From NCBI GenBank assembly GCA_026874595.1, contig CM049322.1, positions 60,084,886 to 60,148,885 on the forward strand: a stretch of 64,000 bases of DNA. The letters run 5' to 3'. Under the pieces are notes generated by a model that saw only the letters and a program-made list of their open reading frames with translations, had not been told where the DNA came from and did not search any database. The DNA is from Sipunculus nudus (taxonomy: Eukaryota > Annelida > Sipuncula > Golfingiida > Sipunculidae). Made by a program: the position numbers and the translations under genes. Shown one piece after another: positions 45,401 through 55,489 of the stretch. Within the stretch, counting starts at the first letter, position 1; each line of letters starts with the position of its first letter.

Positions 45401-48400
45401 AACATAAAACGACAAGTAGAACACCAGCAAAATGCAGTACAACATAAAACGACAAGTAGAACACCAGCAAAATGCAGTACGACATGAAATGACAAGTAAT
45501 ACACCGGCAAAATGCAGTACGACCATGAAACGACAAGTAGAACACCAGCAAATTGCAGTACGACATGAAACGACAAGTAAAACGCCACCAAATGCAGTAC
45601 AACATGAAACGACAAGTAGAACACCAGCAAAATGCAGTACAACATGAAACGACAAGTAGTACACCAGCAAAATGCAGTACAACATGGAACGAAAGTAGTA
45701 CACCATGCAGCAAAACAGTACGACATGAAACGACAAGTAGTACACCAGCAAAATGCAGTACGACATGAAACGACCAGTAGTACACCGGCAAAATGTAGGA
45801 CGGCATGAAACGACCAGTATACTACACCGGCAAAATGCAGTACGACATGAAACGACAAGTAGAACACCAGCTAAATGCAGTACGACATGAAACGACAAGT
45901 AGAACACCAGCAAAATGCAGTACAACATGAAACGACAGGTAGAACACCAGCAAAATGCAGTACAACATAAAACGACAAGTAGAACACCAGCAAAATGCAG
46001 TACAACATGAAACGACAAGTAGTACACCAGCAAAATGCAGTACGACATGAAACGACAAGTAGAACACCAGCAAAATGCAGTACAACATGAAACGACAAGT
46101 AGAACACCAGCAAAATGCAGTACAACATAAAACGACAAGTAGAACACCAGCAAAATGCAGTACGACATGAAACGACAAGTAGAACACCAGCAAAATGCAG
46201 GACGACATGAAACGACAAGTAGAACACCAGCAAAATGCAGTACGACATGAAACGACAAGTAAAACACCAGCAAAATGCAGTACAACATGAAACGACAAGT
46301 AGTACACCAGCAAAATGCAGTACGACATGAAACGACAGTAGTACACCGGCAAAATGCAGTACGACATGAAACGACCAGTAGTACACCGGCAAAATGTAGG
46401 ACGACATGAAACGACCAGTATAGTACACCGGCAAAATGCAGTACGACATGAAACGACAAGTAGTACACCGGCAAAATGCAGTACAACATAAAACGACAAG
46501 TAGAACACCAGCAAAACAGTACGACATGAAACGACAAGTGATACACCGGCAAAATGCAGTACAACATAAAACGACAAGTAGAACACCAGCAAAATGCAGT
46601 ACAACATAAAACGACAAGTAGAACACCAGCAAAATGCAGTACGACATGAAATGACAAGTAATACACCGGCAAAATGCAGTACGACCATGAAACGACAAGT
46701 AGAACACCAGCAAAATGCAGTACGACATGAAACGACAAGTAAAACGCCACCAAATGCAGTACAACATGAAACGACAAGTAGAACACCAGCAAAATGCAGT
46801 ACAACATGAAACGACAAGTAGTACACCAGCAAAATGCAGTACAACATGGAACGAAAGTAGTACACCATGCAGCAAAATAGTACGACATGAAACGACAAGT
46901 AGTACACCAGCAAAATGCAGTACGACATGAAACGACCAGTAGTACACCGGCAAAATGTAGGACGGCATGAAACGACCAGTATACTACACCGGCAAAATGC
47001 AGTACGACATGAAACGACAAGTAGAACACCAGCTAAATGCAGTACGACATGAAACGACAAGTAGAACACCAGCAAAATGCAGTACAACATGAAACGACAG
47101 GTAGAACACCAGCAAAATGCAGTACAACATAAAACGACAAGTAGAACACCAGCAAAATGCAGTACAACATGAAACGACAAGTAGTACACCAGCAAAATGC
47201 AGTTCGACATGAAACGACAAGTAGAACACCAGCAAAATGCAGTACAACATGAAACGACAAGTAGAACACCAGCAAAATGCAGTACAACATGAAACGACAA
47301 ATAGAACACCAGCAAAATGCAGTACGACATGAAACGACAAGTAGAACACCAGCAAAATGCAGGACGACATGAAACGACAAGTAGAGCACCAGCAAAATGC
47401 AGTACGACATGAAACGACAAGTAAAACACCAGCAAAATGCAGTACAACATGAAACGACAAGTAGTACACCAGCAAAATGCAGTACGACATGAAACGACCA
47501 GTAGTACACCGGCAAAATGTAGGACGACATGAAACGACCAGTATAGTACACCGGCAAAGTGCAGTACGACATGAAACAACAAGTAATACACTGGAAAAAT
47601 GCAGTACGACATGAAACGACAAGTAATACACCAGCAAAATGCTGTACAGCATAAAACGACAAGTAGAACACCAGCAAAATGCAGTACAGCATGAAACGAC
47701 AAGTAGAACACCAGCAAAATGCAGTACAACATGAAACGACAAGTAGTACACCAGCAAAATGCAGTACAACATGGAACGAAAGTAGTACACCATGCAGCAA
47801 AACAGTACGACATGAAACGACAAGTAGAACACCAGCAAAATGCAGTACGACATGAAACGACAAGTAGAACACCGGCAAAATGCAGTACAACGTAAAACGA
47901 CCAGTATAGAACACCAGCAAAATGCAGTACAACATGAAACGACAAGTAGAACACCAGCAAAATGCAGGACGACATGAAACGACAAGTAGAACACCAGCAA
48001 AATGCAGTACGACATGAAACGACAAGTAGTACACCGGCAAAATGCAGTACGACATGAAACGACCAGTAGTACACCGGCAAAATGCAGTACGACATGAAAC
48101 GACAAGTAGTACACCAGCAAAATGCAGTACGACATGAAACGACCAGTAGTACACCGGCAAAATGGAGTACGACATGAAACGACCAGTAGTACACCGGCAA
48201 AATGTAGGACGACATGAAACGACCAGTATAGTACACCGGCAAAATGCAGTACGACATGAAACAACAAGTAATACACTGGAAAAATGCAGTACGACATGAA
48301 ACGACAAGTAATACACCGGCAAAATGCAGTACAGCATAAAACGACAAGTAGAACACCAGCAAAATGCAGTACGACATGAAACGACAAGTAGAACACCAGC

Positions 48401-48643
48401 AAAATGCAGTACAACATAAAAGGACAAGTAGAACACCAGCAAAATGCAGTACAACATGAAACGACAAGTAGTACACCAGCAAAATGCAGTACAACATGAA
48501 ACGACAAGTAGAACACCAGCAAAATGCAGTACAACATGAAACGACAAGTAGTACACCAGCAAAATGCAGTACGTCATAAAACGACACGTAGTACACCAGC
48601 AAAATGCAGTAGGACATAAAACGACAAGTAGTACACCAGCAAA

Positions 48644-49065
48644 TCCAGTTCTATGTAATATTTCTTTGAGACCGTGGCAGTTCGTGTAGATGATGCATTG
48701 TTGCCATGGAAACCAATGGTGTTTACTTTTTTTTACACAATTTGCGCCAGCATATGTTGTTTAGTGGTTTTATTAATAGCTATTTCTTTGTAACATACCA
48801 TCGAATAATCGATTCATTGAATCGAAGCTGGCTATTCATCCTTAATCGAATCTAAAATTTTAAAAATCGGTTTCATTCATTTCTATTTCTTTCATCTCCA
48901 GCTTATACCTGTGACCGATAAAACCATACATGATGTATTATTTTAACAGTGAAAATCACACAAAAGTCTTCATATTTTTAGATGTGGCAAAGTACCAGAT
49001 GGGAAGACTTACATATTACGGTACTTGTTTGAATGTTTGGGTACATTTAATGTTAATTTTATCAC
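48644..49065. other. Unique A/T-rich flank of the satellite, no gene seen
   Basis: The satellite stops at CACCAGCAAATCCAG and is replaced by unique sequence. No convincing ORF, splice pattern or RNA gene is visible here. A 17-bp perfect odd palindrome, TCGATTCA-T-TGAATCGA, lies at 48,809-48,825, inside a patch rich in ATCGAAT-like words. Confidence 0.6.
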
Positions 49066-49247
49066 AGAAGCCCCCGTCGTTAGGTCCGACAGCCATGGCA
49101 TTCTGATTGGTTGATATGTCTGCTACTGGCGTTTTCCGATGGTGACACCGCTGACGTAACAATGGTTCAACCATTCACGCATGTACTTAAAATTTAGCCT
49201 TCGAAACCGATGAACCATGGCTGTCGGGCCTAACAACGGGGGCTTCT
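49066..49247. mobile_element. 182-bp inverted-repeat element, MITE-like
   Basis: The left arm 49,066-49,098 begins AGAAGCCCCCGTCGTTAGG and ends GACAGCCATGG. The right arm 49,215-49,247 is its reverse complement with only two mismatches over 33 bp (GTCGTTAGGTCC against GTTGTTAGGCCC). The 116-bp centre is non-coding and holds a perfect 15-bp hairpin, AATGGTT-C-AACCATT, at 49,161-49,175. Long arms in a short element without coding capacity fit a non-autonomous DNA transposon or fold-back element. I could not identify a target-site duplication, so the superfamily and exact ends are open. Confidence 0.55.
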
Positions 49248-51090
49248 TGCCTGCCTATTCCATATATTAAGTAAATAAGAAAGAGATGGACCATATAGTG
49301 TGAAAAACGCTAGGAAAATGTCAGATAAGTATAAGGTATATGACCCAGAAAAGTAACAAATTTAACTGATATCTGCACTAACAGCAATTCAAGCGCCTGT
49401 GATTTTATCATCGTCTCATTCTTCGATAGAAAGTTATGATTATTTTACAATCATGGAACAGAGAATCGAATCGAGAGGCACTTTTATTAAGTGTCGTTCC
49501 ATTCTCAAGGAAAACCCTAGCAACATTGTACGTCGAACACCGCAAGGTGCAAACTTAGTTAGTTCTACTTGTGCACACCAGATGACGTCACCTGCATACA
49601 CTTCTTGACATGTTCCGGGGCAGGGGCGTCTCAGATTACTTGTGTTTATTGCTTACGCAGAATGCAGGAACGCCTGTTTACCCAGAACATATTATCTCTA
49701 ATTAAGTCCGTATTTATGCTGAGTTAAAACGTAAACACAACATACCCTCAGACGAATTACAAGTAAATTAAAGGCGACAGGGATGTAATTTGTCATTAAA
49801 TGACTTCCCTTTACGCGGATCATCGACCAAAACAAGTACACTGTGAAGAACCAGAACGACATTAGTTCATTCCTATTCGTGTGTGTGTATGTGTGAGGGT
49901 GTGTGTGTGTGTGTGTGTTCAGTACATAACTCACGCACTCGTGAACGAAATTTCCAGACATTTTAAGGGCGTTTCGGGAACGGGCCAGTAAAGAAACGAT
50001 TACATTTTACAGTGGATCCGGTAAATCATCCGAATTCAAGAGCGTCACCAGGAATATTTATATATGTAAAGTCACTTATGTACGAATGAACCTGTTAATA
50101 TGGCCCGAATAAGAGAATACAAACATCGGTTTTGGGAGCATCACACAACCTGACCCCATAAGCATGGCGGAGGCTTGCATTTCCTAGAATGCAGATTTCT
50201 ATAGTTTATAATTTTGTCAAGAAGTACATATTTTTGTCCGCTAAAGAATTAAGATGAAGGTTACATATATTAATACTAATTTGACTGCCCGTCGGTGTGT
50301 CTCTGGACATGAAATGTTTCCATTAGATATTACGGATGATTTTCATTATTTTTTTTTATGGAGAACTGTAGTGTCAGACAATCGAGATTGAATAGTAGCT
50401 TCAGGATATATGCTTGTACATCTGTCACTTGCAATGACCCGCAACCAGTGGAGACATCTACTGGGACAATTTGGTGCTGAGGGGAATGCGATTTCAGAAA
50501 AGATTTTATTACATTACTTGGAAAATCCTCATACTCTCGGATGCAACAGTCAGAACATATTTGACGTTGACTGAAGAATATTTCCGCGAGTGTTCCCTAT
50601 ACAGGAGGTATAGGGGGTATAATACAAATCGGGCAGAGGGGTATAACTATATATATATTATTCCAACATGGAAAAGTCCGGAAAAAAACTTGCATTTTAA
50701 TCCAAAAAAAATTTAGAATAACAACTTTAATACGTTTAACATAAACCAAATATATCTTGCTGTTACAGATTAAACAAAGGAGCGTACACACATTAATTAA
50801 CGCATTTTAAACAAACACACACACAAGCACGCAATCAATCAATGAATACACACACGTTTACACAACTGTGCTCGTTTCTTTAAAACACCTCCGTAATTAA
50901 CACCAGTCTCCGAGTTAGGGTTAATAAAGCCAAATAGGTTATTTCAGAACTGAATTATAGTCTAAATTTCACTTTATGAGCAATGGTCAACCATAAAGAG
51001 TTTGTCTCCATCGTTATTTACATCGTCCTTAATTTCATGGTGTGTTCATGTTTAGTCCATTTCACTGTAACCAAAAATATAATTATACTC
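49248..51090. other. Unique intergenic stretch with simple repeats, no gene seen
   Basis: Short ORFs occur (69 codons at 49,399, 81 codons at 50,471, and others) but none shows a recognisable motif, conserved composition or splice context. A (TG)n tract with two interruptions lies at 49,879-49,918, and a loose CA-rich patch lies near 50,811-50,862. Nothing else could be assigned. Confidence 0.55.
49879..49918. repeat. (TG)n microsatellite
   Basis: A 40-bp run of GT dinucleotides is broken by one AT and by GAGG. On the minus strand it yields a Thr/His-rich stretch in an 87-codon ORF, which is not evidence of a gene. Confidence 0.9.
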
Positions 51091-52274
51091 GGTTGTGATA
51101 TTGGGTATCTATGTTGGTTGTGATATTGGGTATCTACTTTGGTTATAATATTAGGTATCTACTTTGGTTATGATATAGGGTATCTATTTTGGTTATGACA
51201 TCGGGTATCTATTTTGGTTATGATATTGGGTATCCATTTTTGTTATGATATCGGGTATCTATTTTGCTTGTGATATTGGGTATCTACTTTGATTGTTATA
51301 TTGGGTATCTATTTTGTTTCACCGTTTATGATATTTGGTATCTACTTTGGTTATGATATTGGGTATTTACTTAGGTTATGATATAGGGTATCTATTTTGG
51401 TTATGACATCGGGTATTTACTTTGGTTATGATATTGGGTATCTACTTTGGTCATGATATTGGGTATCCATTTTGGTCATGATATAGGGTATCTATTTTGG
51501 TTTTGACATCGGGTATCTACTTTGGTTATGAGATTGGGTATCTACTTTGGTTATGATATAGGGTATCCATTTTTGTTATGATATCGGGTATTTATTTTGG
51601 TTGTGATATTGGGTATCTACTTTGGTTGTGATATTGGGTATTTATTTTGTTTCACTGTTTATGATATTTGGTATCAACTTTGGTTATGATATCGGGTATC
51701 TACTTTGGTTGTGATATTGGGTATCTATATTTTGTTTCACCGTTTATGATATTTGGTATCTACTTTGGTTATGATATTGGGTATCCATTTTTGTTAAGAT
51801 ATCGGGTATCTATTTTGGTTGTGATATTTGGTATCTACTTTGGTTTTGATATTGGGTATCTATTTTGGTTATGATATTGGGTATTTACTTTGGTTGTGAT
51901 ATTTGGTATCTACCTTGGTTATGATATTGGGTATCTACTTTGGTTATGATATCGGGTATCTACTTTGGTTGTGATATTGGGTATCTACTTTGGTTATGAT
52001 ATTGGGTATCTACTTTGGTTGTGATATTTGGTATCTACTTTGGTTATGATATTGGGTATCTACTTTGGTTGTGATATTTGGTATCTACTTTGGTTATGAT
52101 ATTGGGTATCTACTTTGGTTGTGATATTTGGTATCTACCTTGGTTATGATATTGGGTATCTACTTTGGTTGTGATATTGGGTATCTTCTTTGGTTGTGAT
52201 ATTGGGTATCTATTTTGTTTCACCGTTTATGATATTTGGTATCTACTTTGGTTATGATATTGGGTATCTACTTT
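51091..52274. repeat. 25-bp minisatellite (about 46 units) with 33-bp variants
   Basis: The unit is GGTTATGATATTGGGTATCT plus ACTTT (25 bp), with common swaps of TTATG to TTGTG, ATTGGG to ATCGGG, ATAGGG or ATTTGG, and CTACTTT to CTATTTT. Four longer 33-bp units carry TTTGTTTCACCGTTTATGA in place of the usual start (near 51,312, 51,646, 51,730 and 52,212). The flanks contain TTTCACTG words on both sides (about 51,060 and 52,287), so the long variant may preserve ancestral flank sequence. The 68-codon ORF inside is a repeat artefact. Confidence 0.93.
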
Positions 52275-52600
52275 AATGTGAAGGGTTTCACTGACGCAAA
52301 TATAAGAATTCGTTTCGATGGCAAAAACTGATGTACAAGGGGCATAGCGGCATTACAGATTGTGGTTACTCTGAACTAACTGAGTCTGACAACTTATCTA
52401 ATCACGAACTCTCGTTACTCATCTGGGCGTTATCGGGTGAGTGTTTTTACAAGGAATTACTGAACCAAGAGAATGCCGGTAAACCTCAACCCATAAATAA
52501 TATCAAAGACGCAAGTTTGTGGTATTGTAGTTCTGTATGCTCGTCACCAGATTTCGCTATACGCCTTTCGGGCTTGTTCTCCCCCAGGCGCCACAAAACA

Positions 52601-53025
52601 CCAGTACACATCAGACTTCAGTCTTTAATAAGGTTAAAAAAGCTCGATCAGGTGGAGAGGTATATTATCTTTAACTGAAACCGTTACTTGGTTTGTCTGA
52701 TTAACACTAAACAAACGATGTTCATAGTATTTTGTGGTGTACACCAGTACACATCAGACTTCCGTCTTTAATAAGGTTAAAAAAGCTCGATCAGGTGGCG
52801 AGGTATATTATCTTTAATTGAAACCGTTACTTGGTTTGTCTGAGTAACACTAAACAAACGATGTTCATAGTATTTTGTGGTGTACACCAGTACACATCAG
52901 ACTTCCGTCTTTAATAAGGTTAAAAAAGCTCGATCAGGTGGCGAGGTATATTATCTTTAACTGAAACCGTTACTTGGTTTGTCTGATTAACACTAAACAA
53001 ACGATGTTCATAGTATTTTGTGGTG
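52601..53025. repeat. 143-bp tandem repeat, three copies
   Basis: Copies start at CCAGTACACATCAGACTTC at 52,601, 52,744 and 52,887, each 143 bp later. They differ by single bases, for example CTTCAGTC against CTTCCGTC, GGAGAGG against GGCGAGG, and GATTAAC against GAGTAAC. The last copy ends at TTTTGTGGTG, where GGTTGGGGG follows. The first copy overlaps the 3' end of a 115-codon ORF (52,331-52,678) for which I find no other coding evidence. Confidence 0.93.
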
Positions 53026-53296
53026 GGTTGGGGGAATACCATAAATAAGATTCATCGATCCAGTTTTAGAGGTAATCTGGATTATCATGTGATATTCTTG
53101 AATTAAAGGATTCTATCTGTCTGTGTGGGATCAGGCCGAAAGCTGCACCCATTTATAGGTATGAGGGCTCATATTTGTTCTGTAGCTCAATTGTGAATCA
53201 TGACACTGGTGGAACACGTTAAAGTTTGATTAGGAATCTGGCGGAGGTATTCATGTAGGCTGAGACTGCATCCTCTATTTATTCTGTTTTAGCTTC
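53026..53296. other. Spacer between two tandem repeats, nothing recognised
   Basis: About 270 bp of unique, slightly A/T-rich sequence with no ORF of note, no RNA gene and no inverted repeat that I can see. Confidence 0.5.
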
Positions 53297-53640
53297 AGAC
53301 AGATGATAATCCGCGGTCCTTCAAATACTCTGTGATAGCATCAGACAACTTATAATCCGCGGTCCTTCAAATACTCTATGATAGCAACAGACAACTTATA
53401 ATCCGTGGTCCTTCAAATACTCTATAATAGCATCAGACAGCTGATAATCCGTGGTCCTTCAAATACTCTATGATAGCAACAGACAACTTATAATCCGTGG
53501 TCCTTCAAATACTCTATATTAGCATCAGACAGCTGATAATCCGTGGTCCTTCAAATACTCTATAATAGCATCAGACAGCTGATAACCCGTGGTCCTTCAA
53601 ATGCTCTATAATAGCATCAGACAGCTGATAACCCATGGTC
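53297..53640. repeat. 46-bp tandem repeat, about 7.5 copies
   Basis: Units begin AGACAACTTATAATCCG or AGACAGCTGATAATCCG and continue GTGGTCCTTCAAATACTCTA. Starts fall at 53,297, 53,343, 53,389, 53,435, 53,481, 53,527, 53,573 and 53,619, exactly 46 bp apart. The final copy breaks off at CATGGTCCTTATAATG. Two unit types, ACAACTTATAA and ACAGCTGATAA, partly alternate. Confidence 0.93.
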
Positions 53641-54120
53641 CTTATAATGATTACGCAATTACAAATATGAAACGGTATCACTCTTCAGTTTTACTTTTCT
53701 ATATAGCCTGTTTTTTTTCCATTCGTTCTGTGTCTACAAAAACTTTAACTGGTTTTTACGACTGGTTCTCGGTATTTTTTAATAAATATATTCCCTTTAA
53801 ACAATTAAAAACATTTTTGAGTGTAGAACATAATAATCATGACACCGTAATTATATAATAATTTACAATCGTGCCGTAGCATGTCGATATATAATTATAA
53901 GGCGTGCATGGCCTCCCAGGCCTCCGTTGATCTGTGTGTGCATTCAGCACAGTATGCTGGCAAAGTGATACTTAATCTCAAATTTAGTTTGCCCTTCAGC
54001 TAAGAGGTTGTTTTTCTATCCAGTCCAAAAGGAAGAGATAAAAAAATTGTGAAAGATATTACTGCGCTAAATAGCTTGTAACACAGTGTTGATACGGCCG
54101 CTTGTACGAGTGCTGTACAA
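53641..54120. other. Unique intergenic stretch, no gene seen
   Basis: A/T-rich sequence without a supported gene. The 89-codon + strand ORF ending at 53,858 begins inside the 46-bp repeat and has no recognisable motif. A 13-bp palindrome GGCCT-CCC-AGGCC lies at about 53,910-53,922. Confidence 0.45.
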
Positions 54121-54213
54121 CGAAGCTGTGACCTATGGAGCGCGTGCCTCGCATTCCTTGAGTATTCGCCTTCACGGGCGGGGCCGTGGGTCCCGATCCA
54201 CAAACCTTTTTTT
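54121..54213 (+). repeat. Possible decayed tRNA-derived SINE (Pol III promoter-like boxes)
   Basis: GTGACCTATGGAG at 54,128-54,140 resembles a tRNA A-box region, and GGGTCCCGATCCA at 54,188-54,200 resembles a B box. Seven T residues at 54,207-54,213 could act as a Pol III terminator. The distance between boxes is longer than in a normal tRNA, no cloverleaf closes, and no tail or target-site duplication was found, so this is only a candidate. Confidence 0.22.
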
Positions 54214-54256
54214 GGGATGCGTTATGCCTATCTGCAGTTTTGAAATGATTTGACAT

Positions 54257-55039
54257 TCATAATTCTTTCGTATATGCATTCTTTATAGTTCGGCTGAATA
54301 TTTAACCATTGAGACCTCTGGGTAGGCGGTTATTGTACTAAACGTATACGGCATTATAGAGCGATTCTAATTTCAGGGTGATGATCAAATTAAAGCTGGC
54401 GTTCCGTTCGGTATAGATCATCATATACAATATATGTATCATACCTAGGGTGGAGCCGCCCTGACCACAACTATGTGTGACGGACAGGACATGCGCACGA
54501 AACAGACCGTGGACACATTTTACAAGGAAAACAATACAGTTCATACAATCCAAACGATTCTTGCTTGATGCGCTGTTTCAATTCGCAAACAGGCGTTTTC
54601 ATGCAAATAAAAAGTCCTGCTTTTGCATTTAGACAAAACATTTTCCCTGTCTTTTCTGATCAGCCTGATCTCCCTCTCCCTTCCATCTTTTTTATTGTTA
54701 AACTTCATGGCGCCTGTGCATTAAAATAAATGACATTTTAGATTAAATGGGCATTTTTTTAAGAACAACAACCTTAGCATTTCCACAGAGTGAGTTGTGA
54801 AAACACGGAAAATATTTTAAATAACTCTACTTATAAACTGACTAATTCACAATTAAAGGGCCTTGAATGCAGCCTGTAACGTTAAAAACTTTTAGTTGCT
54901 TCCATTCAGCCAGTGTGTTGAAGTCATATTTTAGTCAAACTAACACAACATATCTCATAAATTAGCAATTTTTATAACTCAGCAGACGACAGTTGGCAAC
55001 TTGAGCAGACGAAAGCTCTGAAGCACTCAATGACCTCTG
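54257..55039. other. Upstream intergenic region, no gene seen
   Basis: Unique, mostly A/T-rich sequence leading to the promoter at about 55,040. Short minus-strand ORFs, for example 71 codons at 54,338-54,553, show no domain. An exact octamer ATGCAAAT (a POU-type site) is present at 54,601-54,608, about 840 bp before the start codon; whether it is used is unknown. Confidence 0.45.
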
Positions 55040-55440
55040 CAGGTGTCTCAAGTTTCAGCGGCTGGGGCGGGTCACGTGACTCGGGCACCCTGGGCGTCCC
55101 TGTAGAGAAGTCTCATTTGCACATTCAGCCACAGCGCTAAAAGTTTTACCGCCAGTTCGTGCGACAGCCAAGCTAAACTTTACTTGGGAGATAAACTCAC
55201 ACTCACTGGAAATCAGTTAGTGACTGAAGTCAGCATAACGAAACAGGACCTTACGTTATAACCGGATTTTCCTAGTGTGCGATCATTTTGGTTAAAACCA
55301 TTAACTTTTCGGAAGTTTTACACAGTTGCGTATGCAGAGGTGAAACGTGAGGAAGTCGTGGAATCCAAGTTTGAATTCTTGGTACGAGGTGTACTTTTAC
55401 ATTTGTAACTGATCCCGGTAGTAGTTCCCGCTCAAGTAAG
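55040..55440 (+). promoter_or_regulatory. Putative promoter and 5' UTR of a secreted or lysosomal-type gene
   Basis: This stretch is richer in G+C and CpG than its surroundings. A GC box GGGGCGGG (55,064-55,071) overlaps by one base a perfect palindromic E-box GTCACGTGAC (55,071-55,080). That ten-mer equals the CLEAR consensus bound by TFEB/MITF-family factors in animals and is also a good USF site. No clear TATA box stands at a suitable distance. In the frame of the downstream ATG, stops occur at 55,348-55,350 and 55,375-55,377, with no ATG between the second stop and 55,441, consistent with 5' UTR. The transcription start site cannot be placed from sequence alone. Confidence 0.45.
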
Positions 55441-55489
55441 ATGTCTGCTGTACTGAAGCTAGTTTTTCTGGTGTTTTGTGTCGGACAAG
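55441..55489 (+). CDS. First coding exon: signal-peptide leader of an unidentified secreted protein (partial)
   Basis: The exon reads MSAVLKLVFLVFCVGQ plus one base of the next codon and ends CAAG|GTAAGAG, a near-consensus splice donor at 55,490. The leader has a short n-region with one Lys and a hydrophobic core LVFLVFCVG, as in eukaryotic signal peptides, so the product should enter the ER. The start is supported by A at -3, an in-frame upstream TGA at 55,375, and no intervening ATG. A signal-peptide exon ending in a phase-1 intron is a common architecture for secreted and membrane proteins. No following exon was recognised in the remaining 8.5 kb, so the mature protein is unknown. The upstream CLEAR-type site hints at a lysosomal product, but this is inference. 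A chance ATG with a donor-like site is the main alternative. Confidence 0.55.

Larger units (their letters stand above)
1..48643. repeat. Giant 40-bp satellite DNA array (about 1,200 monomers)
   Basis: The whole stretch is head-to-tail copies of a 40-bp unit; typical pieces are AAAATGCAGTACGACATGAA followed by ACGACAAGTAATACACCGGC. Main variants change GACATGAAAC to AACATAAAAC and TAATACACCGG to TAGAACACCAG or TAGTACACCAG. Rare monomers are 36, 39, 41, 42 or 43 bp. No unique sequence interrupts the array and it continues past the left edge. In a typical monomer the + strand holds 18 A but only 5 T. Because the unit lacks TTA, CTA and TCA, the minus strand has no stop in any frame, and 40 is not a multiple of three, so each reading cycles through all three frames every 120 bp. 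The resulting long Cys/Val/Leu/Phe-rich minus-strand ORFs are therefore repeat artefacts. ORF ends coincide with rare variants such as TACTACACC, CAGCTAAATG or CCGTCAAAATG. Its function, for example centromeric or heterochromatic, cannot be told from sequence. Confidence 0.97.

Noticed and set aside
40859-47029. 2,056-codon minus-strand ORF and the many other long minus-strand ORFs in 1-48,643
   Set aside because: They are readings of a 40-bp satellite whose minus strand lacks stops in every frame. Overlapping ORFs in all three frames encode the same 40-residue cycle, and composition is implausibly Cys/Phe/Val rich.
1-48643. CRISPR array
   Set aside because: Repeats abut directly with no unique spacers, there are no cas genes, and the context is eukaryotic.
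1-48643. Telomeric or rDNA repeats
   Set aside because: The unit has no TTAGGG-like word and no rRNA similarity. A centromeric role is possible but nothing in the sequence shows it.
49399-49608. 69-codon + strand ORF
   Set aside because: Short, no motif, no splice or promoter context; expected by chance in A/T-rich DNA.
51668-51874. 68-codon + strand ORF
   Set aside because: Lies entirely in the 25-bp minisatellite and shows its 25-residue period.
52331-52678. 115-codon + strand ORF, a possible small protein
   Set aside because: The best-looking ORF outside repeats, but it has no recognised domain, signal peptide or splice context, and its last quarter falls in the 143-bp tandem repeat. 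Transcript evidence would be needed.
54000-54256. Two overlapping minus-strand ORFs (67 and 65 codons)
   Set aside because: They overlap in different frames over a locally G+C-rich patch that may be a SINE remnant; no domain is seen.
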